64,000 nucleotides of DNA from Enterococcus devriesei. GTDB taxonomy: Bacteria > Bacillota > Bacilli > Lactobacillales > Enterococcaceae. Each line of letters starts with the position of its first letter. Position 1 is the first letter of the stretch. The translations under genes and the position numbers were made by a program. The stretch covers positions 108,186 to 172,185 of the forward strand of contig NZ_JXKM01000003.1 of NCBI RefSeq assembly GCF_001885905.1, in the 5' to 3' direction. The notes under the pieces are model-generated. The model worked only from the letters and a program-made list of their open reading frames with translations. It did no database searches and was not told the DNA's origin. Of the stretch, positions 32,906 to 44,100 are shown piece after piece.

Positions 32906-34282
32906 TTATGGGTGAATATATTGTAAACCTGCTGCACTTAATGTTGCAGTGTTTGGTCCATTTGGTGTTGAGAAGCCCATTCCACCTTGAGTAATTGTAA
33001 TCGTGTTGTTTGATGCGTTGTATGATTGAACATACGCTACGTGTCCATAAACTGGATCAGCGTTCCATGTTCCAACTGATTGACCTTGTCCAAAGACTAC
33101 GATTGAACCGGCTGCTGGTGAACCGTCTACTTGGAAGCCATCAGCCGCTGCTGAAGCACCCCATTGACAGCCGTTGCCCCAATAAGTCCCAGCCCATGGT
33201 GCCACAGTTTTAACGTACCAAGTACATTGACCTTCTGCATACATATTGCCTGAACCTGTATGATCGACTTTTGAACCGCCACCGGTTGGTGGTGTTGGTG
33301 CTGGCGTCGGAGTAGGTGTTGGCGTACTAGAGTTGTCGGTTGAACTTGTATCTGTCGCTTCAGTTGAACTAGCTTCAGTTGAAGAAGAAGTTGTTGTGCT
33401 TTCTTCACTAGTACTAGATGAAGCAGTGGTTGAGCTGCTTTCAGTCGTTTCTTTTGTTTGTTCTTGTGCCTTCGCTGCTTCTTCAGCTGCTTTAGCTTGT
33501 TCCGCTTCAAAAGCTTTTTGCGCTTTCGCCGCTTCTTTTGCTTGGCGTTCTTGCTCAGCTTTTTGCGCTTTAGCTGCCGCTTCTTGTTCTTTCAAGATAC
33601 GCGCTTGTTCTGCTTTTGCTGCTTCTTGATCTTTCTTCAACTTAGCTTTATCTTGTTCAGCAGTTGCTTGTTCTGCTGCGTAATTTGCTTTCACAACATT
33701 CAATTCTGCTTGCTTGTTAGCAATTGAATTTTTCTGTGTTTCTAATTCTTTTTGGTTTGCAGCGATTTCTGCAACTTTTGCTTCATTATCTTTAACTTTT
33801 GCTTCAACAGCTTTTTCGTCAGCTTTTTGTTGCTCCATTAAAGATTTGTTCGCTTTAACCATTGTCGTCATCGCTTGAACACGACCAACAACATCAGATA
33901 ATGAATCTGCTTCTAATACAGCTGAAACGTAATTCGTTGCTTGTCCTTTTACTTGTGTATCACGGGCTTGATTTTTGATAACTTCATTCCGTTTTGCGAT
34001 GCGTACTTTTAAAGTAGCGATTTTATCTTGTAATTTTAGTGTATCTTGGTTTAATTTTTCTTGTTTCGCTTCTAATTCGTTAACTTTTCCGCTAACTGTC
34101 GCAATTTCAGCAGTTAATCCATCGATTTGTGTTTGAACGTCGGATTGTTTACCTTGTAAATCACTGATTTTTTGATCTTTTTCTTGAATTTGCTGATCAT
34201 AATTATCGGCAAAAGCAATATTGGGAACCGCTGATACGGCGATTGAACATACCAACAATGCTGATAATAAACTCTTCTTCAC
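32906..34282 (-). CDS. Secreted PcsB/SagA-like peptidoglycan hydrolase with CHAP domain
   Basis: A 458-residue exported protein. The signal peptide is at 1-26 (cleavage near AFA-DN). Residues about 28-270 are a long coiled coil of the PcsB/CwlO type. A Ser/Thr-rich then Pro/Thr-rich linker (about 270-335) follows. The C-terminal ~110 residues form a CHAP domain with catalytic Cys in GQCTWYV and His in YGHVAYV. Enterococcal SagA/SalB and streptococcal PcsB have the same layout and act in daughter-cell separation under FtsEX or WalRK control. The enzymatic domain here is CHAP rather than NlpC/P60. Confidence 0.9.
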   Translation of the reverse strand: MKKSLLSALLVCSIAVSAVPNIAFADNYDQQIQEKDQKISDLQGKQSDVQTQIDGLTAEIATVSGKVNELEAKQEKLNQDTLKLQDKIATLKVRIAKRNEVIKNQARDTQVKGQATNYVSAVLEADSLSDVVGRVQAMTTMVKANKSLMEQQKADEKAVEAKVKDNEAKVAEIAANQKELETQKNSIANKQAELNVVKANYAAEQATAEQDKAKLKKDQEAAKAEQARILKEQEAAAKAQKAEQERQAKEAAKAQKAFEAEQAKAAEEAAKAQEQTKETTESSSTTASSSTSEESTTTSSSTEASSTEATDTSSTDNSSTPTPTPTPAPTPPTGGGSKVDHTGSGNMYAEGQCTWYVKTVAPWAGTYWGNGCQWGASAAADGFQVDGSPAAGSIVVFGQGQSVGTWNADPVYGHVAYVQSYNASNNTITITQGGMGFSTPNGPNTATLSAAGLQYIHP

Positions 34283-34735
34283 TAATTATTCCTCCGGCTG
34301 TTACTTTAATTTAAAATCTAATCGATCTCATTAAGACAGAAGTAATTCTAACATAGCGATATATCATACAGATAAAAGAAATGTTACAAATATATTTCAA
34401 TCTCGTTTTATTTTATATTTCAGAAGAATTTATCAATCCGCTATTTATTCGCTATAAGTCAATGAAAATAACTGTAACATGAGTTATTTTAACACCTTTT
34501 ACTTATCTTTTTAAAAAATAGTCAATTACTGGTAAAAAATGATTCATTTGTGGGGCTTTTTTATTTTCTTCGATTATTTTAGAAAGTAGTCGTCCAGAAT
34601 TTAGTGAATTAACTCCTATATGCGAATAATTCGAATCATAATTTAAAAGAACAGTTACTATTAAACTTTTTTTATTCAATTATAGTATTTTATTTTGCTT
34701 TATTTGATACAATTAATTTATAAGGATGTGATCTA
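34283..34735. other. Divergent promoter region, CHAP gene and Mga-like gene
   Basis: A 453-base AT-rich region between two divergent genes. TGTAAC words at 34472-34477 (plus strand) and near 34385 (minus strand) recall WalR half-sites, but I could not find the full two-half consensus with 5-base spacing. No gene, repeat or strong hairpin was seen. Confidence 0.4.
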
Positions 34736-36226
34736 ATGTTATCAGAAATGGCTTTTGTGGTTTTAGATAAGCCTGCAAAGAATAAATTACAAATAATGGA
34801 ATTCTTATTTACAGAAGCGCTGGAATCAGTCTCTTTAGCATTTTTATGCGAGAAATTTTCTTATACCTATCCAACGATCCAAACCTTATGCAATGAACTG
34901 CAACAAGATTTTCATAAAATGGATTTTTTAGATTTCCGCGTCAGTAAAGGCAAGATCAGCTGGTGCTCTAAAAATTATCCTTATCGCGCCTATCAACAGT
35001 TCTTGATTCAGCAATCGATTCCTTATCGCTGGCTCAAAACGACACTGCTTCATCCGAAAAAAACAATCGATGACTTTTGCTATGAATCATTTGTCAGTCG
35101 AACGACCTTAACGAGAAGAATGAAACCTCTTACAGATTTTCTTGCTCGTTTCGATATTCGTCTAAACCTGTCTAAGATGCAGCTGCAAAGTTTAAACGAA
35201 GCAAGTATCCGTGTCTTTTACGCCTACTATTTTTGGCTAGGGTCCTTTGGAGAAGAACTCGCCACGTATGATGAGCTTGCTCGCAAAGAAAATAATTTAT
35301 TGGAAAATAGTCCGCTGAGCAATTTGAACTTTATCCACCCAAAGGAAACCTTGCTTTTTTTTACTATTTCGCGTCTGCGAGCTGATGCAGGCTTTTATTT
35401 GCGAGAAACACCCTTTAAAGAGCTAATTTTTCCGGAAGCAATCACGGCCCTTTCCGCTTACACTGCTTCATTTATTACAGACCCGATCCAAAAAAATCGA
35501 CATATTGATTTTCTCGGATATATGATTTATTACTACCCCTATTTTGTGGATGAATCCGACGAACGTCTTCCGTTTATTTATGATTACTTCCATATGCTCT
35601 CTGATAAGAACGACGAACTTGCGGGATTAGTTTATGAATTGCTCTCTTATATAGAAGAAAAAAATTTACTTTGCCCATTGAGTCAGCCTGAAACGCGTTT
35701 ATTGAAAATCAATTTTTTTAAAACCTTTCTGAATTATTCAATTTTCAAAGAAGTCCCGTTCCCTTCAATTGAACTCTCTTTAGACAACGACTTTAGTGAG
35801 CTGGGAGAAATTGTCTGTCTCTCTGATGTGATCGAATCTTTTTTGAAAAAGGTCAATCGACGAAAAGACTTTGACTGGTTAAAAAGCCAGCGAAAAAATA
35901 TGGCGTATACGTTAGCGACGACTATTTTACCTTTTTACAGTCCTCAGCAGCTGCCAGTCAGTCTCAACGTCACAGTCGTACCAACACCAGATTATTTAGC
36001 AATGAAGGAAATCAGGGAGTATCTTGAAAATCTAAAATTCGTAAACTACGCGCCCTTTTCCACTGACTTAAGGGAAATTGATTTATGTATCGCTTCTTCT
36101 GAGAAGCTGGTAGCTGATTTTTCTGGGCTGCCCTCCTTTATCATCCCCTTTGAGCATCCTAATTTTTACAAGAGGCGGCTATTCGATCAGCTGTTGACGC
36201 TTCACAATAAAAAGAAATTTGGCTAG
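34736..36226 (+). CDS. Mga/AtxA-type transcriptional regulator (first)
   Basis: A 496-residue protein with an N-terminal Mga-like helix-turn-helix (LAFLCEKFSYTYPTIQTLCNELQ), a second winged-helix (CYESFVSRTTLTRRMKPL), a long helical PRD-like middle and a C-terminal ~90-residue EIIB-like part without an obvious cysteine. This layout is shared by Mga, AtxA and the enterococcal pilus activator EbpR. It is divergent from the CHAP gene and close to the adhesin genes, so control of surface proteins is a reasonable inference. AAGGATGTG precedes the ATG. Confidence 0.8.
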   Translation: MLSEMAFVVLDKPAKNKLQIMEFLFTEALESVSLAFLCEKFSYTYPTIQTLCNELQQDFHKMDFLDFRVSKGKISWCSKNYPYRAYQQFLIQQSIPYRWLKTTLLHPKKTIDDFCYESFVSRTTLTRRMKPLTDFLARFDIRLNLSKMQLQSLNEASIRVFYAYYFWLGSFGEELATYDELARKENNLLENSPLSNLNFIHPKETLLFFTISRLRADAGFYLRETPFKELIFPEAITALSAYTASFITDPIQKNRHIDFLGYMIYYYPYFVDESDERLPFIYDYFHMLSDKNDELAGLVYELLSYIEEKNLLCPLSQPETRLLKINFFKTFLNYSIFKEVPFPSIELSLDNDFSELGEIVCLSDVIESFLKKVNRRKDFDWLKSQRKNMAYTLATTILPFYSPQQLPVSLNVTVVPTPDYLAMKEIREYLENLKFVNYAPFSTDLREIDLCIASSEKLVADFSGLPSFIIPFEHPNFYKRRLFDQLLTLHNKKKFG

Positions 36227-36294
36227 GTGTTTTTCTTTGGCTCAAGTCTCCTTTTCGTCTAAAATTAAATTGAAACGAAAAAGGGGGAAATCGT

Positions 36295-37191
36295 ATGCGT
36301 TGGCGAGGGGATCGACAAAGTTCAAATGTGGAGGACCGTTCAGGCAGTAGCGGCCGACCAGTAGGGAAAATCGCTACCGGCGGCGGCATTGGTGTATTTT
36401 TAATTGCTATTATTGTTTTCTTTATTTCCGGCGGTGATCTAAATACCGTGACAGATACCTTAGGCGGGGGCATCACACCCGCTACTTATGAGACAGAAAA
36501 TGTTTCTTCAAAAGAATACACCGATCAAAAAGAATTTGCGGCGGTGGTTTTTGCCCATTTAGAAGATTATTGGGATGGCGAATTCGCCGAACGGAATGAA
36601 ACCTATCAAAATCCAAAGCTGGTGCTGTTCACTGACAGCGTAAATTCTGCCTGCGGTCAAGCCAGTTCGCAAGTCGGTCCTTTTTATTGTCCCGCCGATC
36701 AAAATGTCTATTTAGACCTAAGCTTCGCTGATGAATTAACGAATAAATACGGTGCGACTGGAGATTACGCGATGGCTTATGTGATCGCCCATGAAGTCGG
36801 TCATCATGTCCAAAACGAACTAGGAATCTCCAAACAACTAGACAAAATCCGGCAACGTGTCTCGGAAACGGAATATAATAAATACAGTGTTCGCTTAGAG
36901 TTGCAAGCCGATTATTTGGCTGGTTGTTTTTCTAAATATTTAGCTGGCCAAACCTATCAAGGCCAGCCGATCTTAGAAGAAGGCGATATCGACGAAGCGA
37001 TCACTGCCGCCAATGCGATTGGCGACGATACTTTGCAAAAGGAATACCAAGGCTATGTCGTTCCCGACAGCTTTACTCATGGAACGAGTCAGCAGCGAAT
37101 CAATTGGTTTAAGCGAGGATATAAATATGGTGATCTCGAACACGGCGATACCTTTAATGAGAAAAATTTAGACTTAGCCAGTGCAGCGTAA
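36295..37191 (+). CDS. Membrane-anchored neutral zinc metallopeptidase (YpfJ family)
   Basis: A 298-residue protein of the YpfJ/putative neutral zinc metallopeptidase family. After a short Arg/Ser/Gly-rich N-terminus there is one membrane segment (about 29-45). The zinc motif HEVGHH is in MAYVIAHEVGHHVQNELG, the third ligand region is in RLELQADYLAGCFSKY, and the C-terminus contains SFTHGTSQQRINWFKRGYKYGD, all family landmarks. The catalytic part would face outward. Substrates are unknown for the family. AAAAAGGGGG lies before the ATG and a terminator follows. Confidence 0.88.
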   Translation: MRWRGDRQSSNVEDRSGSSGRPVGKIATGGGIGVFLIAIIVFFISGGDLNTVTDTLGGGITPATYETENVSSKEYTDQKEFAAVVFAHLEDYWDGEFAERNETYQNPKLVLFTDSVNSACGQASSQVGPFYCPADQNVYLDLSFADELTNKYGATGDYAMAYVIAHEVGHHVQNELGISKQLDKIRQRVSETEYNKYSVRLELQADYLAGCFSKYLAGQTYQGQPILEEGDIDEAITAANAIGDDTLQKEYQGYVVPDSFTHGTSQQRINWFKRGYKYGDLEHGDTFNEKNLDLASAA

Positions 37192-37225
37192 AAAAAGTGT
37201 CGGTCAATTTTGACCGGCACTTTTT
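37192..37225 (+). terminator. Terminator of the metallopeptidase gene
   Basis: AAAAAGTG-CGGTCA and TGACCG-CACTTTTT pair around a short AT loop. Confidence 0.9.
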
Positions 37226-37272
37226 GATTACTAATTATGACCATTCGAGTGGAGCTACTTCATTCTTCTTGC

Positions 37273-37977
37273 TCAAATCACTGCATCCGCATTATCGAAA
37301 TACACTTGGTCAAAAACAGATGCATGCAATTTATACCCCTTGCCCCAAAACGTCTCAATAATTTGACCTTCAACGCCTTGTTCAGCAAGCTTGCTTTTTA
37401 GCCGTTTGACTAATGTAGACAGCTGAGACATATTGGAATTACTCGACTTCTTATGCAAGATCACCAAACATAATTCATCTCTAGAAATGGCGGTGTCTCC
37501 TTGTTCGTATAGAACACGCAGCAACTTCATTTCTCTATTGTTTAAGTCCAACGTAGACAGATCGTATTTAGGACTTCTTTTTGGTAACGTGAAAAACAAT
37601 CCTTCCTCACGTTTCTCCAAACAACTCAAGGCCTCTCGAATTGTTTCAAGGGACATTTGATTCGCAATATAGTCAGAAAAACCTTCTCGTTTCAACTGCT
37701 GAACTTGTTTTTCAGCTAATAACTCGTTGGATTTCCGTAATAGTATTAATGGATACCTCTTTAATTTATTCATTATTCTAGTCACTTCTAGATTATCGAT
37801 CGTTTCACTTAAAATAATTTGATGAAAAATCGATAAAAAATCTAATGACAATTCATCTTGTAAACATAGCTGCAGCAACTGCATAGATGAGAAGACCTCA
37901 TGGCCTAGTTGCTCAACTTGCAATTCAAACTCAACTTCACTTAACGGACTTTTTGTTAATAATAATATGCGGCTCAT
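37273..37977 (-). CDS. OmpR-type winged-helix regulator with atypical receiver-like domain
   Basis: A 234-residue protein. The N-terminal ~125 residues start like a response-regulator receiver (RILLLTKSP) but lack a convincing phosphorylatable aspartate after strand 3 (QIILSET). The C-terminal ~90 residues are an OmpR/PhoB winged helix (LDLNNREMKLLRVLYEQG, ending IIETFWGKGYKL). No histidine kinase is adjacent. An upstream in-frame start would add 20 residues, but AGGGGG precedes the ATG at 37977, so the shorter form is preferred. It lies just downstream of the giant adhesin gene on the same strand. Confidence 0.75.
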   Translation of the reverse strand: MSRILLLTKSPLSEVEFELQVEQLGHEVFSSMQLLQLCLQDELSLDFLSIFHQIILSETIDNLEVTRIMNKLKRYPLILLRKSNELLAEKQVQQLKREGFSDYIANQMSLETIREALSCLEKREEGLFFTLPKRSPKYDLSTLDLNNREMKLLRVLYEQGDTAISRDELCLVILHKKSSNSNMSQLSTLVKRLKSKLAEQGVEGQIIETFWGKGYKLHASVFDQVYFDNADAVI

Positions 37978-38182
37978 ATAACCCCCTACTTTCTGTACCA
38001 TGATTGACGACCCAATACTTGAAAAACAACTTTTCAAATTTCCAAGTTGCTTTCCTTCGTAATTACTTAGCCTAAAAAATCAAGAAGCCGCAACCTGAAA
38101 CCTTGGAAATAGTCTCGTGATTACGTTTGCGACTTCTGACTAAATGGTTAAAAATTGTAGAAAATCTAATCAACCTAAACTT

Positions 38183-41100
38183 TTAGCGATTCACGGTCTT
38201 TCTACGCTTCAGTACCAAACCACTTACTACGATTAGCATCAATAAACCAGCTAAGACCCATTCATAGTTATGAGTATCATTTGTCTTAGGCAAGCTTCGG
38301 GTGCTGTTGCTCGATTGACCTGACGTGCTATTGGATTGAGTCACTTTTTTTCCTCCCGAAGTATTAGGTAGGTTAGAGCGATTAGGTGTTTCTGGTACAT
38401 GGGTATTGGTGATCGTATAGCCATTCACCTGTGATACATAACCAGTCGGAATATTTTCCTCTTTGACAGTGTACTCATATTCTCGTCCGCTAGGATCATA
38501 AAGTGGCAATTCTTCGAAAGTATAACGCCAATTCATTTCATCTGTAACCGTTACTTCACCGATCTTTTGGCCATCTTGCATGAGTGCGATTAAAACAGAG
38601 TCTGGTCGAATGCCTGCTTGATTCTCTTGATCATCCCAAATCTTTCGACCATTTATTTCTGTCGTTAACAACTCATTAGTCACATTCAGTCCATTTGTTG
38701 TTGCTTGATAAGCTGGTGTTTGATTATAGTTGTCCGGAACGTCGATTTCTTTTACTTTGTAATGCATTTGACGACCTAATTTGTCGGCTGCAGGTAACCC
38801 AGCAATGTTTAAAGGTGTAAAATCTGGACCCATGATTTCAAAAATTCCTTGTGGGCTCGCTGGCGTTCCTACCTCTGTAGCTAATGATTCGGCCATTCCG
38901 TCTGACCATGAATAAAGCTGGAAGGTAATTTTTTCAGGACGTGTATTGAATTTGTTGTCAAAATCGTCCCATTCTTTTTTAACCGTCAGCTCCAACGTAT
39001 TCAAATTATTCGTGAAGGTCACTTTTTCGCCTTGCGCAACTTCAAGAGTCTGTTGCTGTTCCCCTATTTGTCCACCGCTTGGTGTATAGGTACTCGCTGA
39101 GCCGGCTAAGTTTTCCCTTACCGCGTATTGAATAAGTTGACCCGCCTGATCGTATTTCGGTAATTTCGTAAAGCTGCCGGTCCATTTATTTCCCTGACCA
39201 TTTAAGGTGATTGTTTTCTCAACCCCATACACCTCTTCAAATGTTTGCCAATCAGCTCCTGTTTTTACCATTAAAGTAAAGGACAAATCGGTTGGTCGCG
39301 TACTGTAATAATTGTCTTGGTCTGACCAAGTTTTTTCGACTGCAATTTCTGTTGTGTCTAGATTATTTTTAATATTGTTTCCTGTAACTTCCGGTGAAAA
39401 ACCGGTTATCGCTTCTTCTTTTACTCGATACTGAACCTCTGCTGATCCTTGATAGTTTTGTGGCAGATTACTGAAGGCATAGCTCCAGCTATCGTCCTTC
39501 GACACTTGCTGTGTTACTGCCTGGTTGTTTCGCATATAAGCTTGCCAAGTATTTCCCTTATCCAAACTATACTCTAAATGAACAACGATACTATCTGGAA
39601 TCAGATTATACTTTTCTGCCAGTGAATCCCACGTCTTAGTCCCTTTTATTTCCGTCGTTTTCAGTGTATTGATCAAATCCGTACCACTTACCTCGGTCGT
39701 AAAGCCGGTTGCTTGTTCAGCTATACTGTATTCATACGCTAACGGAGGTGTTACCGAAGTGTCGTATTTTGGCAACTTCGTAAAACGATATTGCCATTGA
39801 TCATCCGCCGTTACTTGGACTGTTTTATGAAGAGCTTTACTTCCCGCAGCGCCTTTTTGATAAAGCTCAACCTTAATACTTTGCGGCAGTACAAATGACG
39901 CATCGTTGTCGGCAATATTCCAAGTTTTTTCACCATTAATATCAATAGTTTCTAATTCGTTTTGCACTTCCAGTGGTTGCCCCGCAGCATATTCTTTTCC
40001 TTCATCTCCATAAATGACTTTCCCAGTATCCGTAACTTGAATCTTAGTTAATTCAAAACTTCCCAGATACCCTAAAGGATTTTTCGTTTCTTTGACGGTG
40101 TAGACTTTATTCGCTTCAAGGTCAAAAGAAACGAGACCATTTTTATCAGAGGTTTTAACTACATCGTGCTCAGGATTACCGTCATAACTCAACGTAAACT
40201 CTGCACCTGAAAGTTTTTTATTGCCATCAGTCTTAACAAATTCAATGACACCTTTATAAATTTTATTTTTCGCTGTCACTTCGCTTGTTTTTCCAGGCTC
40301 GACGTTCGCTGGAACTGTATCAGTGGATAATTGATAACCACTTGGCGCATTTATTTCTTTTAATACATAGTCTCCCGGTATCAAATTATCGATCTCAATC
40401 GTTCCATTCGTTGTAACAAATTGATCGATGCTATTTCCCAGAGCGTCTTTAGTCACTTGGGTCGTTCCATCTTTTTCGTACAATTTGAACACTGCGCCGT
40501 CTAATAATTTATTGGAATCGTTGGCATCTACTTTGGTTAACTTGATTTTTCCCATTTGCTGATTTTCAGCGTTGGCTACTTCCCCGGTTTCCTTGTCCAC
40601 ATTACTATCGATTTGATAAGTAATACCTTTTGCCAAAGCCTCACTAATGTAATAACCATCTACCGGCTTGACTTCAACTAGCGTATAAGTATCGTAAGTC
40701 AAATTATCGAAAGTTGCTTGTCCTTCACTATTCGTAATTTGTTCTGCGACTAGCTGCCCATTCGCTACAGGGCCACGATATAATGCTAGTGTTACCCCTT
40801 CCAATTTTGCTTCAGAATTTTGATCTTTCTTTTGAACGACTAACTTCCGTACTTCACCTTCCGCCGTACCACCTGCATCTGGAACTACAATTTCAGTTGT
40901 TTTATCCGTATCATTGGTATCTGTTTTGATATTGTCTCCGGTAATCGTCACTTTATTCGAAACTGGAACAGTAGCTCCGGGGTTTCCTGTATAAATAATC
41001 GTTGCATCGTAAGTGACGGTGTAGTGCTGATTAATATCGTTAAAAAGAATTTTAAACTGTTGCTCAGCGGTCTCTAGCTTGAAGTCATCCGTCACATCTG

Positions 41101-44100
41101 CTTTCGTCGCGTTATTAACGATTTTTACAGTGGAAGGAATGACTTTTAAGTTTTGCCAGCTGCCGTCGATCAGTTGAACATTTTTAAGCGTTAAGCTGGT
41201 CGGATTGACTTCGATTGAGTAATGAATGGTATCGCCGTCTTTACTCTTATCATACTGGTGCGTCTTATTTACGTAACTGTTGTTATTTGTATATTGGACT
41301 GTCGCTGTAACCTCTAACGGTTGATTCGTATCGTCTTGATAATAAGCTTTATTGGTAGCACTACCGGCAGCAATCGTATCCTTGTCCGTGACTACTTTCG
41401 TAGTAAATGTGACCTTGTATTGATCTGCGGCTCCCTTTTTAAAGCCGGTTACAACTAAGACACCATTTGCACCTCCGTCAATCTTTTTACCATTAATGGT
41501 TTCTGTTTCGCCTTTTTCAACCAGTTTAAAAGTAAATCCAGCCACTGCATTGCCCGCTGTATCTTTGACTAGAGGAGTCACAGAAGAATCATACACTTGG
41601 CCTGTAGGAATCGGATCTGTCAGAACCGCATTATCGCCATAAGGAACCGCGGTTGATGTATTCAGTCCGATTGTCCAAGTCACTTGGTTCGTCACCGCGT
41701 TAAATTCGCCACCTTTGTTTCCGGCAATTTTTTGTCGTTGATCACCAGGTGTTTGGAAGCTGCTGTCTTTACTGCTGCTCCAAGAACGTCCACCTTGTGT
41801 ATAGCGGTACGTGACATTGTTTTTTACCGTCGTGGACAAACTATTTTTATCATAATTACTTTGATAGGTGATAATAAATTTGCTATCACTTTTGTTATTA
41901 TAGTCGAGCTTAAATTTTTTATCTGTAATGTCTGACACTGTATAATCTTTTGAATCAACTAGTGTCGCTGCATTGTCTTCCTGACCTTTTTTCACTTCTT
42001 TCACTGTGATCGAACTAGATTTTCCATCCCAAGTCGAGTTTGTTAACGTATCAATGATGTACCAGCTATCTAGCATTGCATGTTCACTATTTACTGTGAT
42101 GGTCCAAGTGACCTTGCCGTCATTTTTTTCGGGTGAAATCGTTCCTGTCCCCTTATCGGACGACTTGATCACACCTGAATTATCATGAGGAATTGGTACT
42201 TCTGGGTGATCACCTTTATTATTCCATGTAATGGAATTCTTATAGCTTGTAGCATCTCCGCCTTTTGTGGACGTATACATCGTGAAGTTAAAGCTATCTG
42301 AGATGCCTTGTGGAAATGTTAACGTATAGCCGTTAGCACTTTCAGTTGCTAGAACCGTTTTTCCACTATTACTTCCACCCTTGTTAAAAGCATCGCTGAT
42401 CATCTTTTGTAACTGCGCTAATGTTAATACATTTCCAGCTGCGTCCGCAGGCTTTTGCCCATTCGTCATAACATCAATAAATTTCGTGTCTGCAGGAATG
42501 TCCATACCAGATTTCGTAAACGTGATCGTCCAAGGGATAACCTCATTTGTCGCATCGTATTTTCCAGCGGTTTTTTTCAGCGTGCTGGCTGAATTGAAAG
42601 TAGCTGTCGCATTCGCCTTCACATCGCCGGTTTCTTTAGAAGTTAGTTTAGCTTGATTGACAACTTTTGCTGTCAAATTTGTAGCTGTGGGTGCTTGATT
42701 CCCTGAGGTATCTGTTTTTAATTTATCAAAATCAACAGTCGTTTTAAAGCTAATGACATAAGCCTCATCACTCGTTGGCAACCCTAAAGTAAACGCGCTG
42801 GCACCATTCGCTGGTTTTCCTGTTACTTGATCGGTTGCATCCGTTCCCGGTTCAATTCGATTTCCTGACACTAGATCGACCTTGTAGCTCATCACTTTTA
42901 AATCACCGCTATAGGTTACTCCAGCAGGTAAAGTATCAGTTAATTGACCATCCGTCATTGTCTTGCCCGTGTTATTAGCGATTATTTGCCAAGTAACTTC
43001 CCCCTTGTTCCCTTGAATATCCTTGGCGTCTGTTTGTGAGAGTACTTTTTTAGATAGATCTTTAGAATTCGGCACGACGATATCAGGAACAACATGGACA
43101 TCGCCATCGACAAAAGGAATAACGATTGTCGTTTCTCCGCCACCTTCCCCATCTTTTAAGCTGACATTTCCAGCAACATTCAATGTTCCTTTGATTCCGG
43201 AATTTTTTTCAACAGCCTCAGTAAAAACAATTCGAACCGAGCCATCTTTTTGAATCGTGAATTGTCCAAAAGTTACGCCATTTGTATCTGACAAATTTCC
43301 TGTTAAAGGCCCATTACCTTTAATCGTAAATTTCTCTGGTAATTTAAAATCAAAATAGTCCCCTGCTTTGATATTTTTGCGTAACGCTTCCGGTAAGCTC
43401 CATGTATATTGCAGTAAAAGACTATCATTGACTTGGATATCTTTGCCATCAATTTCTTTACCATCTTTCGTAATTTTGGCAGAATCAAAAATCGTTTTAT
43501 TTCCTTCTGAATCTTGTTTCATTGATTCCGATCCAGAAAGACTCGTAATATCTCTGCCTTGATTCTGTGGCTCAACGGCTTTACTGGCTCTTTTCGCTAC
43601 TTTGGGTGCTTCCTGTAAAACTTCTTTTGACGCTTCAGTTGATTCTTCTGGAAGTGTCTCCTGAACGTCGCTTGGTGTTTCAGACTCAACGGTTGCATTG
43701 TCTGGTTGCTGATCTTCTGAAAGAATTTCCTCACTAGAATTATTTTCTGATGACTCCGTCTGAGGAATATCCACATGAACAGTAGCAGGTGAACTATCTT
43801 TTAATAAATCCTCTGCTCCCGTTTCCCCGCGCTGCATGATCATTGGATAAATTTTTATTTCCTCTACGAGTGCCGTCTTAAATGAAACTGTTCCATTTTC
43901 ATTTACTTTCGTAGCTGTCTGCTGAAGAAGCTGGTCATTTGAACTCGCAAATGATGCGCCTGATAAACTAACAATTTCCTTTAAGCCTAGCGATTGTCCG
44001 TCACTCATTAATTCCAGACCAAATTGAGTATCTTCATCACTAGCATTTTTCTGATAAGAATAGTTCCAATCAATGGTATCCTCTTCCAAATTTACAGAGT

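Noticed and set aside
33127..33727. Overlapping frames on both strands across the CHAP-protein gene
   Set aside because: They are shadows of the Ala/Lys/Glu-rich coiled coil and the Ser/Thr linker and lack ribosome sites.
34440..34500. WalR box upstream of the CHAP gene
   Set aside because: Single TGTWAC-like words are present but not two half-sites with 5-base spacing.
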